64,000 bases of DNA from Parachlamydia acanthamoebae (GTDB taxonomy: Bacteria; Chlamydiota; Chlamydiia; Chlamydiales; Parachlamydiaceae): positions 62,001 through 126,000 of the forward strand of contig NZ_BAWW01000005.1 in assembly GCF_000875975.1 (NCBI RefSeq). The letters are read 5' to 3'. The position numbers and the translations under genes were made by a program. This document shows positions 45,009 to 54,100 of this stretch, piece by piece (the first letter of the stretch is position 1; every line of letters begins with the position of its first letter). The notes below the pieces were generated by a model. It worked only from the letters and a program-made list of their open reading frames with translations. It made no database searches and had not been told where the DNA came from.

Positions 45009-46436
45009 TTAACTTGAACTACGTAAGATGACAAGTTTTCGATGAGCCTCTTGCATAAATGCTCTTTTCTTATCTATTTCCTGTAAGATTTCAGCTATTG
45101 TCATTTGGCATGTAGATATTTCCTGCGCATGTGAGTCTTTTTGAAATAGCTCTTGAGATTGCTTGATCATCTCACTCATCTTTTGGGTTTTTTCAAGAAT
45201 TTCGTTACAACAAGAATCAATTGCACGACGCAAATTAATAATCATCGCTTCCGTAGAACTTTTGGCTGGTATCAATCTTTGTTTTTCCTCTAGAGATAAT
45301 GGACGATTATGTTCGATTTCAAGCGCATTCCAGAACATATGTAACCATGTTTTTTGGCTCATGACGGATTCTTCGGCTGCCGGGAATTCTTCAATCATTT
45401 TCCATACAATACCTTCATCCAACTTTTCTATAATGGGTTTCAATAAATCAAATGAATTCTGAATTCCAAGAGAAATTAACTTCTCATAATCCTGAGGCAA
45501 TACGTAAATTGCAGTATCATATCCACTTTGACGACAAACGATGTAAGGAATATGATGTGCCATCAATGCTTTTGCTGGCTTTTCAGCATCTGAATACGCA
45601 AAACCGCGACGATACGTTCCTTTAGAAACAAAAAAGGTGTTCAATTCAAGATCTTTTGTTTCGATCTCCTTAATTTTTACGCCATCGTAGTGAAAATACC
45701 TGATATTTCCTTCATGATAACCGAGTTCATCGATCAATATCTTCTTTGGCTTCCATTCGTGTTCAGAAATATTATTGAAAACCCAATTGTTTTTCCCTAA
45801 TACTAAGCGTTTTAAGTATAAATCTTGAAAATCTTGCCCTTCAGGTGCTTCGAAAGCCTTTTCTTCTTCTGCTTTCAAAGGACGCTTGATCAACATCGCG
45901 ATATAATTAATACTAATTTTTTGAATGTCCTTACTGCTCATCAATCCGTGGAGGAGGGAATGCCACGCCATGACTTTTTTATAAGCACCTTCTTGGATTT
46001 CTTCAGATCCAGCATTGACAAAGACATTATGCACTTTCGCTGCAATCGACGTATAATCTTCAGGTCGAAGATAGATTTTGTTCATTTTATATTTATTTAG
46101 ATCGAGTTCTGAAGCTTGATGACCGTAATAAGAATCACCTTCAATTTGGGCAACAAAATTTAACCCTAGTTTGCGAAGTGTAGCGACAATTCCCATCAGC
46201 TGGTTTTGGCTATTGATTTCTTTTCCAAGAAAAATTCGAGACTCTTTTGAAAGGTAAAACGCTTCTTCTCCCTTGGTAAAGGAAATAAAGCAATAGCGTT
46301 TATGTGAACTTAAACAAGAGATATCTTTTGCTATATCAACAGGTTCCCAAGAGCTTATGTGAGGTTGTCTTTGGTATGAGGAAAAACCGTGATAATTAGC
46401 AAACAGTAAGTCGTTAATATTGTCTGTGGTATTCAT
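45009..46436 (-). CDS. Unknown protein with C-terminal coiled coil
   Basis: A 475-residue protein I do not recognise. No signal peptide. The N-terminal ~380 residues are mixed alpha/beta with many aromatic residues (FANYHGFSSYQRQPHISSWE, RYFHYDGVKIKEIETKDLEL). Residues ~395-470 are strongly coiled-coil (EILEKTQKMSEMIKQSQELF, QEIDKKRAFMQEAHRKLVIL). It stands alone with a 240-bp upstream gap that contains a 21-bp palindrome at 46542. It could be an effector or a chlamydial family protein; nothing in the sequence decides this. Confidence 0.7.
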   Translation of the reverse strand: MNTTDNINDLLFANYHGFSSYQRQPHISSWEPVDIAKDISCLSSHKRYCFISFTKGEEAFYLSKESRIFLGKEINSQNQLMGIVATLRKLGLNFVAQIEGDSYYGHQASELDLNKYKMNKIYLRPEDYTSIAAKVHNVFVNAGSEEIQEGAYKKVMAWHSLLHGLMSSKDIQKISINYIAMLIKRPLKAEEEKAFEAPEGQDFQDLYLKRLVLGKNNWVFNNISEHEWKPKKILIDELGYHEGNIRYFHYDGVKIKEIETKDLELNTFFVSKGTYRRGFAYSDAEKPAKALMAHHIPYIVCRQSGYDTAIYVLPQDYEKLISLGIQNSFDLLKPIIEKLDEGIVWKMIEEFPAAEESVMSQKTWLHMFWNALEIEHNRPLSLEEKQRLIPAKSSTEAMIINLRRAIDSCCNEILEKTQKMSEMIKQSQELFQKDSHAQEISTCQMTIAEILQEIDKKRAFMQEAHRKLVILRSSS

Positions 46437-46541
46437 AAAAATCCTTTCTTTGAATCTATAACATATTTAGCATCCATTAGGGTAACTAAACGGGTAATTC
46501 TAAAATAATTAGTTAATTTGATAATGAATATTAGTTTTACT

Positions 46542-46562
46542 AATATTCCTGTCAGGAATATT
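46542..46562. promoter_or_regulatory. 21-bp palindrome upstream of the 45009-46436 gene
   Basis: AATATTCCTG t CAGGAATATT: ten-base arms around one base, 106 bp before the start of the unknown minus-strand gene and ~115 bp after the galE stop. The symmetry suits a dimeric repressor site, but no regulator is nearby. Confidence 0.4.
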
Positions 46563-46676
46563 CAGCGATGCTAGTTATTCGAAAATGGAGAATTCTCAAG
46601 AAGCAGTAGTTATAAGACTTGGTAAGTTCTTTGCTAAACACTACATAGAATGAGGAGTGTTAACTCCTCCTTTCCT

Positions 46677-47720
46677 TTACTTTTGAAGGGCATTCCACGT
46701 ATCTCTTACAATTTCTTCTAGAGAACCATGATTTGGATGCCAGTTTAATTCTTGCTTTGCTTTTGCGGAACTCGCGATTAAATAAGGAGGATCTCCGGCT
46801 CTGCGTTCACCTTCCACCACATTTACCTGCATGCCTGTTACTTTTTCTGCCATATCAATAACCTGCCGCACACTAAAACCTCGCCCATTTCCTAAGTTAT
46901 AGCAACTGGATTGAGCTCCCGCTAAAAGCTTTTCCATAGCAAGGATATGCGCACTTCCCAAATCTTCAATGTGAATATAATCGCGTATACAGGTGCCATC
47001 TTGAGTCGGATAATCTGTTCCAAAAATTGTCACGCTTCCCTCGGGATGAAGAAGGCTTTTTAAAACAACGGGAATGAGATTTGATTCCTTTGTTTGATAA
47101 CTTTTTAACTTTCCTCGCGGATCTCCCCCAGCAGCATTAAAATAGCGTAATGCACAATACTTAAAACCATTTCCCACTTGCCCAAGATCTTCTAAAATTT
47201 TCTCAACCATTAATTTAGACTGACCATAAGGATTAATAGGCTGACAGGGATGCGTTTCTGTGACAAGATCTTCTTGTGGCATACCAAATATGGCTGCAGA
47301 TGAGGAAAAAATGAATAGATTGACATGGTTTCTTAACATGCCTTCTAACAATGTGACAGTAGCAGAAACGTTGTTATTGTAGTACTTAAGGGGATTTGAA
47401 ACAGATTCTCCTACATTTTTAAACGCTGCAAAATGCATCACAACCTCTATCGGATATGTCTGAAAAATATGATCTAAAAGTGCTGCATCGGAAATATCGC
47501 CATCGATAAAAACACCTTTTTCAACAGCCCTGCGATTGCCTTGGCTCAAATTATCAAGAACAACTGTCTCGTAACCTTGTTCATGAAGCATTTCATTCAC
47601 ATGTGATCCAATATATCCTGCTCCACCTACAACAAGAACATGTGTTTTAAGATCCTGAGAAGCATTTAAATTTTGAGATAAAAGAAAAAAAGACAAAAGA
47701 GCCAGTAAATAATTAAGCAT
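46677..47720 (-). CDS. galE: UDP-glucose 4-epimerase with N-terminal signal-like segment
   Basis: Interconverts UDP-glucose and UDP-galactose. The Rossmann motif GGAGYIGSH lies at 32-40, unusually late, the catalytic YGQSK (Tyr165, Lys169) is present, and FNAAGGDP and ECLVEGERRAGDPP-like GERRAGDPPYLIASS follow. Before the Rossmann fold is a ~22-residue hydrophobic stretch MLNYLLALLSFFLLSQNLNA that looks like a signal peptide. No downstream methionine with a ribosome site precedes the fold, so the extension seems genuine. UDP-sugars are cytoplasmic, so this segment may be an anchor, or the protein may be exported for an unknown use. Confidence 0.88.
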   Translation of the reverse strand: MLNYLLALLSFFLLSQNLNASQDLKTHVLVVGGAGYIGSHVNEMLHEQGYETVVLDNLSQGNRRAVEKGVFIDGDISDAALLDHIFQTYPIEVVMHFAAFKNVGESVSNPLKYYNNNVSATVTLLEGMLRNHVNLFIFSSSAAIFGMPQEDLVTETHPCQPINPYGQSKLMVEKILEDLGQVGNGFKYCALRYFNAAGGDPRGKLKSYQTKESNLIPVVLKSLLHPEGSVTIFGTDYPTQDGTCIRDYIHIEDLGSAHILAMEKLLAGAQSSCYNLGNGRGFSVRQVIDMAEKVTGMQVNVVEGERRAGDPPYLIASSAKAKQELNWHPNHGSLEEIVRDTWNALQK

Positions 47721-47843
47721 GGTGATATCTCACTATAAATCGTGTTTCACTGATGTCGTTTTAAAAAAGAAGAGAAATTTTGCTTCAATCTTCTCCATCA
47801 TTTCAGACAGATTAGATTGAAGCCTTTTTATTGAAAATAAAAT

Positions 47844-48836
47844 TTATTCCACTACTATGTCAGCAATAACTGGCATATGATCGGATGGAAAATGCCCTTC
47901 GACGGTTCCAGCTTGCACAGCATGTACCCAAACTTGAATGTCATTAGAAACCATAATATGATCTAAAAAAACCCCCGGCAACCCTATGCCTTTAAAGGGT
48001 GTGCTATCTTTTCCATTGCTAGTAAACGTTGCGAGCGGCCCTAGATGGCCAAGAAGAGAGATATCTTTAGCATCGTTTAAAAACTTTTTGCCCTTTAAGA
48101 TACTCAAAATATAATCGCCATCATAAAACGGCAAATCAATTAGATCTGGGCGATTCGGAAAAGTATTTAAATCCCCAGTTAAAATAATAGGGAGATGACT
48201 GGCATGTTTTTGGATATGCTCGCTAATGAGTCGAGCTTCAAGCTCTCTTTTTTCAATGGGTTGCATAGCTAAGTGGGTATTGAAAATGGCAAGCAATTTT
48301 CCCGTTATTAAATCTTTTAACTTAAGCATGGTGAGTGTTTCTGTACTTGGATCTTTAGGATTTTCATCTAAATACCAAACCTGTCGATCTTGTACGAGAA
48401 AGCGATTCTTCCTAAAAAAAATCCCATTAATCTCTCCATCTACACAAGGCTTTCCATAAAAAGCATAAGCTCCTCTCAGATAGGCATGTAGTTCTTTGAG
48501 TTGATCTGGGTAGAGTTCTTGAACTCCTAAGATGTCAGGATCCATTTCTTCTATAAGGCCCACAATTCTAGGTAGACGTTGAGACCAATGGTTAACTTCT
48601 TCCAAATTTTCATCGTAACGATTAGATAAGACATTATAAGTCACTATACGAAGTTTTTCCTTATGCTTTTGTAAGGCGGCTAAAATCTCCAAAAACTGCG
48701 GATATGAGTATTTTTGTGGGGAAAGATTTCCGAGCTCCTCATATCTGTCAATGACAGGAACAATCGAGTTCTCTATAGCATGAATCGCACATTGAAAGAA
48801 TAGAAAAAAGCATAAAATGCAAAGAGGAGATTTCAT
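47844..48836 (-). CDS. Secreted endonuclease/exonuclease/phosphatase-family protein
   Basis: A 330-residue exported protein: signal peptide MKSPLCILCFFLFFQCAIHA, then the DNase I-like EEP fold. Catalytic landmarks are LRIVTYNVLS (Asn), DILGVQELYP (Glu), ILTGDLNTFPNRPD (Asp, Asn) and HFPSDHMPVIADI (Asp-His). The fold covers nucleases, phosphoinositide phosphatases and sphingomyelinases, so the substrate is open. Export by an intracellular bacterium makes a host-lipid phosphatase or a nuclease both reasonable. It lies upstream of galE in the same direction (123-bp gap) with galE also bearing an export-like segment. Confidence 0.88.
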   Translation of the reverse strand: MKSPLCILCFFLFFQCAIHAIENSIVPVIDRYEELGNLSPQKYSYPQFLEILAALQKHKEKLRIVTYNVLSNRYDENLEEVNHWSQRLPRIVGLIEEMDPDILGVQELYPDQLKELHAYLRGAYAFYGKPCVDGEINGIFFRKNRFLVQDRQVWYLDENPKDPSTETLTMLKLKDLITGKLLAIFNTHLAMQPIEKRELEARLISEHIQKHASHLPIILTGDLNTFPNRPDLIDLPFYDGDYILSILKGKKFLNDAKDISLLGHLGPLATFTSNGKDSTPFKGIGLPGVFLDHIMVSNDIQVWVHAVQAGTVEGHFPSDHMPVIADIVVE

Positions 48837-48917
48837 TTATTATCCTAAAAATTATTATTTACATAAAATAACTTAGAATAAGATAAACGATTTTAATTGG
48901 CAAAATAATTTCAAAGT

Positions 48918-48940
48918 ATGGGGTCAAGCTTAGACCCCAT
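48918..48940 (-). terminator. Hairpin after the His-rich gene, probable terminator
   Basis: Eight-bp stem ATGGGGTC / GACCCCAT just past the stop of the His-rich protein, followed on the minus strand by a short T-containing stretch. The T-run is weak. Confidence 0.5.
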
Positions 48941-48946
48941 GCTCCA

Positions 48947-49306
48947 TTACTTTTTATCGAAAAATGAGGAAAATTTTTCTCGATATTCATTAACTACCGC
49001 ATTTGTTGCGATTTTATGTTTCCATCGATCACGATTGGATTCAGACACAATTTTTGCTAATTCATCTAAATGTGCGCCACTTGAGGATAGGATTTGCTCT
49101 TTAATCTTATCTTTTAAAATTTCCATCCAAGCTTCATCAGCTATTTCCAATAATTGATGGGCAAAATCTTTTTCAACAACATGGTGATGGTGATGATGAT
49201 CGCCGCAGCAATCATGGCCGCAATCGCAATGGTGATGGTGGTGATGGTGATCATCTCCACAAGATGAACCACAGCAATGATCATGATGATTGTGATGATG
49301 AGACAT
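48947..49306 (-). CDS. His/Cys-rich probable metal-binding protein
   Basis: A 119-residue protein whose first 42 residues contain about 20 His and 7 Cys in clusters (MSHHHNHHDHCCGSSCGDD, CDCGHDCCGDHHHHHH). They are followed by a helical domain (AWMEILKDKIKEQILSSSGA, NRDRWKHKIATNAVVNEYRE). GGAGG precedes the ATG. The N-terminus resembles nickel/zinc storage or chaperone proteins such as Hpn and the His-rich HypB/SlyD tails in composition, not in homology. A role in binding or buffering Ni, Zn, Co or Cu is inferred. No metal transporter or hydrogenase gene is in the window. Confidence 0.8.
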   Translation of the reverse strand: MSHHHNHHDHCCGSSCGDDHHHHHHHCDCGHDCCGDHHHHHHVVEKDFAHQLLEIADEAWMEILKDKIKEQILSSSGAHLDELAKIVSESNRDRWKHKIATNAVVNEYREKFSSFFDKK

Positions 49307-49709
49307 TTTTCCCTCCTATAGGACTAATTAATAAAATTAATTCTTTAATCACTAGATAACAAAATTAATACCAGAAATCAAGAAAAGATTTACTAACCTG
49401 CTTTAAATCTCTCACCGTGTGGATTAATAGAACGAAATTAATAATGTGACAAAGCAATCGTAAAATTTGATTCCTGAGAATCATTTTAAGTATCACACCC
49501 CTTTTCGCCTTAGTTTTAAAAGCCTGACAATCCCGATCCACATCATTTGGATCAAGCGATCATCTGTAGGAAGTAAAAAATACCTCTACTATGTCACTTG
49601 GATGTATCTATCCGGATCAAGTCAAAGCCAGAATGAATGGTTCAAAATGCCCCTATTGAGCTTACCTTTGAAGCTTAAGAAGTAGGACACACAAAAGTGT
49701 GTCCTTCCA
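49307..49709. other. Gap between cfa and the His-rich gene, with a hairpin at its left end of cfa
   Basis: These 403 bp hold no convincing gene; a 72-codon plus-strand frame (49467-49685) lacks a ribosome site. Near the cfa stop a perfect nine-bp stem AGGACACAC / GTGTGTCCT with AAAA loop (49684-49705) probably ends cfa transcription, although its T-run is poor. The right-hand part should carry the promoter of the His-rich gene. Confidence 0.5.
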
Positions 49710-50912
49710 CTATCTGATTGAAACGTATCTATCCGTCATCCCATCTTTAGATAAGACAACTTGCCAAAGTTGAATGCTTCTAGCACGAAAACTTCCGGCA
49801 CAAGACAAAAGATAATAGCTCCATAGACGATAAAAATCCTTTCCATATTTTGCTGAAAGATTCGCCCAATTTCTTGTAAAATTTTGATGCCAAGCCATTA
49901 AGGTTTTGTCATAATCCAGCCCAAAATTATGCAGGTCCTCAATCACAAATAAACCTTCAACAGATTTTCCGATTTGAGCCACTGAGGGCAGATGTCCATT
50001 TGGGAAAATATACGTATCAATCCAAGGGTCTGTTCCTAAAGCACTAACATTGGACCCAATTGTATGTAAAAGAAATAAACCGTCAGGAACAAGGCTTCGA
50101 TAAACAACTTCCATAAATTCTCGATAATTTTTCTCTCCTACATGTTCAAACATCCCAATCTCTAAAACACGATCATAAGTCTCTTGCACATCGCGGTAAT
50201 CTTGAATTCTAATTTCAACAGGTAAATTTTTAGTCAAGGCTCGAGCATACTCAGCTTGATTTGTTGAAAGAGTAATTCCTGTCACATGCACGCCATAATT
50301 TTCTGCAGCATATTTGGCAAAACCTCCCCAACCGCAACCGATATCCAAGACTTTCATTCCCGAACGCAGATGCAATTTTTTACATATCAGATCATATTTA
50401 GCCTTTTGGGCTTCGTCTAATGTTTGGGCGTGTGCCCAATAACCGCAGCTGTAGGTTAAGGTGGGATCTAGCATGTTTTGGTAAAGATCATTTCCTATTT
50501 GATAATGTTTATCAATAACCTCCAAGCCTTTTTTTTTGGTTTGCAAATTAAAAAGTTTTGCTTTAGCTGCTGCCCAAACCATTGTCCAGGAGTTTGCTAC
50601 ATGCTGATCCAAATTCGCCCTTATCAGCTTTGTAAAACAGACATCTAAAGCATCGCAGTCCCACATTTTTTCTTGATAGGCTTCTCCAAAACCCAAAGAC
50701 CCATCGCGCAGCACACGTGTATAAAATTCTTCATTGTGAACACGAATATCCCAGGGTCGTGTTCCATTAATTTGAATATCAGCTTGAGCTGCAATATCTT
50801 GGATAATTTGCTTAGGGGATTGGCCCGAAAATCGGGGGAAAAATAAAACCCCCAGGCCGACAGTGACAGACATAAAAAAAATGGTAAGAATCGCCCATTT
50901 TAAAATTTCCAT
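49710..50912 (-). CDS. cfa: Cyclopropane-fatty-acyl-phospholipid synthase
   Basis: SAM-dependent enzyme that adds a methylene bridge to unsaturated acyl chains of membrane phospholipids. The SAM motif VLDIGCGWGGFAKYAAENYG is followed by VTGITLSTNQAEYA, and the N-terminal part GSLGFGEAYQEKMWDCDALD is typical. An N-terminal hydrophobic segment (WAILTIFFMSVTVGLGVLFF) is additional to the E. coli enzyme. I choose the ATG at 50912, with AGGAG six bases upstream, giving ~400 residues. It is divergent from the glucan synthase gene with a ~194-bp shared control region. Confidence 0.92.
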   Translation of the reverse strand: MEILKWAILTIFFMSVTVGLGVLFFPRFSGQSPKQIIQDIAAQADIQINGTRPWDIRVHNEEFYTRVLRDGSLGFGEAYQEKMWDCDALDVCFTKLIRANLDQHVANSWTMVWAAAKAKLFNLQTKKKGLEVIDKHYQIGNDLYQNMLDPTLTYSCGYWAHAQTLDEAQKAKYDLICKKLHLRSGMKVLDIGCGWGGFAKYAAENYGVHVTGITLSTNQAEYARALTKNLPVEIRIQDYRDVQETYDRVLEIGMFEHVGEKNYREFMEVVYRSLVPDGLFLLHTIGSNVSALGTDPWIDTYIFPNGHLPSVAQIGKSVEGLFVIEDLHNFGLDYDKTLMAWHQNFTRNWANLSAKYGKDFYRLWSYYLLSCAGSFRARSIQLWQVVLSKDGMTDRYVSIR

Positions 50913-51106
50913 TTTCATCTCCTTTTTAATCAGAATCAGGATTTGAAAACCTCGCCTCAAAAAAAAATCCTTCCACTCTGATTGTTATGTTCTTTAAAAG
51001 AACAATTAAATCGTTAGCACAATTTTTCCAAGAAAAAAAATTATATTGATTGATTAAATTAGTATTATTTTCTATTACAAAATTAAAGCAGAAAGGGGAT
51101 TAATTC

Positions 51107-54100
51107 ATGGAACAATGGAATATTGCTTTAGCGTTTTATCAAAATCCTCATACGGCTAGTACCGTTTTAAAAAGCCTTGCAAGAGAAGGATTTAGACGTA
51201 GTGCGGCTATTCATCACACTAAGGATGGAAAGTTCACCATCCAAACGTTCCCTCCCATTTTCTTTTATTTGGGGATATTTGTTCTAGCATTACTTTTTGC
51301 GTTATTTCTTTTTTTAACTTTTTATACATCCTCATTATTTTTCATTAATACGTTGATTGTTGGGGTCACTCTAGGAGTTCTAGTTTGGAAAAAAGCTTAT
51401 TTATTTAAAGGAATAGATAAACAAGTTTTGGCACATTTTAATAATTGTGTGTTAAAAAATGAAATTTTAATTATTTCACAAGTCAAACCAAAAGATATTT
51501 CGGTCGCACTTTCTATTTTACGACATGTTGAAAGTGGGCATCCCCTTTCTTTTCTATTACAGCCAGAACCTAAGCATGAACAAATCAAAACTCTCAGTTG
51601 CACGCTTGAGCCATTAAGTACGCATAGTTTAGAAGACATTGCGGCTCATTTTGCACAGTCGATAGGCAACGTATCAACTCTAAAAACTCACCATTTTCCA
51701 CTTTTAATTCAACTTAAAGCAAGTGCGCAAACGCTTCGCAATATTCGAAATAATCTATCGTTAATTGAGGCGGCAGAACAACCCATTAATACCTCTGCAG
51801 AATGGCTATTAGACAATAACCACGTGATTCAGGGAACAATTGAAGAAATTCAACGCAATTTCCCTAAAAAATATTATCAAAAACTTCCTGTTCTTCTTGA
51901 AGGGCCGCTAAAGAGCTTTCCACGCGTTTATGCTGTTGCTCAAGAACTTATCTGCCATACAGGAAATCGATTGACACGAGAGAATATCATTGCCTTCTTA
52001 ACCAGTTTTCAAAAAGTGCAACCACTTTCAATTGGAGAGCTTTGGGCAGTTCCTTTAATGCTCAGGCTACGACTCATCGAATGCCTTCATGCTCTTGCAT
52101 TAAATACAGAAAAGTATCTAAGAGAAAGTGAACTGGCAAGTTTTTGGGGAAACAGACTTTTGAGCGTTTCTCGAAATGATCCTAGTCGATTAAATAGCCT
52201 TTTAAAAGATCTTGAAAAAGAATATCCACAGCCATCTCTTTTATTTTCCGAAGAATTGCTCGATCACTTATACGACGAAGAAAAAATTATTCCCACAGTA
52301 AAAAAATGGCTGCAAAGTTTGTATTCAGAGCCCTTAACTGAGCTTATTCAGCAAGAGCAAATCAAAAAAACACAGGAAGATGTCGCACTTTCTAATTCGA
52401 TTGTGAGCCTCATTACACTTTCTCAATTTTCTTGGCAGAGCATATTTGAGACTTTAAGTCCGATTGACGCCATATTAAGTCGTGATCCTCTCGATGTTTA
52501 CTCCGTGATGAGTTTTAATACGCGCGATAATTATCGTCACATCATTGAAATGCTTGCACGCCACTCTAGTTTTTCTGAAAGTGCGATTGCCACACGCATT
52601 TTGGAATTGGCGGAAAATGGAAAAGAAGATGTGACCCGACACGTAGGATACTACCTCGTGGATAAGGGACGAGACATTATTGAAGACGAAATCCATTATC
52701 ATAAACCTTTTGCACAAAAAATTAGACGCTTCTTAAAAAAGCATCCGACCGGCTCTTATTTGAGTGCTTTAGGTTTATTTACCCTGTTGGTGGAAGCTGG
52801 TTTGATCTATCTTTCGCAACGGGCAGGTGCAACGCTGACGCAATCCAGCTTATTTGCCTTACTCGCCCTGATCCCCATTAGTGAAATGAGCATCCAATTC
52901 ATCAATAGTCTCTTCAGTCTTATTCTAGATCCTTTTGTATTACCCAAAATGTCTTATGATATCGGGATTCCGGAAAAATATAAAACACTGGTGATCGTTC
53001 CCATTAAAGTCGCTTCTTCCAAGGAAATTCAAGATCATTTCATGCATCTGGAAGTGAATTATTTAGCAAACTCAGATCCGATGTTGCACTATGGTTTATT
53101 CGTTGACCTAGCAGATGCACCTGAAAGATACCTTCCCGAAGATGATGTGATAATGGAATGCTGTTTAAAAGGAATGGAACACCTCGAAAATAAATATGGG
53201 AAAGGCAAATTTTTTCTCTTTAGCAGGCAACGTATCTGGAGTGAAAGTGAGCATGCTTGGATTGGGGGTGAGCGCAAGAGAGGAAAACTGGAATGGCTGA
53301 ATCGATATCTTATCGGGGATGCACTGCCTGAAAATATCCTGCTCACTGGATCCCGAGAAGCTTTGACAAACACCCGCTATGTGATTACCCTCGATGCAGA
53401 CACTCAACTTCCAAAAGAAAAAGCCAAGCAACTGATCGAAACAATTTCTCATCCATTAAATGTTGTGAAGCTCTCTGATACAGGGACAATTTTACGAGGA
53501 TATACACTCATACAACCACGTGTCGCAACCAATTTATCTCATTTGAATGAGACGGTTTTTTCCCATATCTTTGCCGAAGCAACAGCCGCCGATCCCTACA
53601 CACAAGCCGTTTCTGACGTATACCAGGATCTACTGCATGAAGGCAGTTATCACGGTAAAGGCATTTATGATGTGCAGGCCTTTCATAAACTTTTAAAAGA
53701 CCGTTTTCCGGACGAGCATGTACTAAGCCATGATTTGCTGGAAGGTGCGTATGTGCGTGTAGCATTTGCCAGCGATATTATTCTTTATGACTCTTTTCCT
53801 TCTAATTATTTCAGCTGGACAAAACGTCAACATCGCTGGATTCGAGGAGACTGGCAAATCATCGATTGGCTATGGTCATGGGTTCCAGACGCAACGGTGC
53901 AAAAAAAGAAAAACATTTTATCTGCCATTAACCGTTGGAAAATTTTAGACAATTTGCGTCGTTCATTAGTTCCCGTTTGCATTGTTTTATTGCTTGTGTG
54001 TGCATGGCTTTTTTCAGTGCAACCAGGTCTTTGGACAGCACTTTCCACAATCGTGCTCTTCGTTCCTGCTATTTCGCTTTGTCTATGCAAACTTAAAAGC

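Noticed and set aside
49467-49685. 72-codon frame between cfa and the His-rich gene
   Set aside because: No ribosome site, low-complexity Ser/Ile/Lys composition, overlaps a hairpin.
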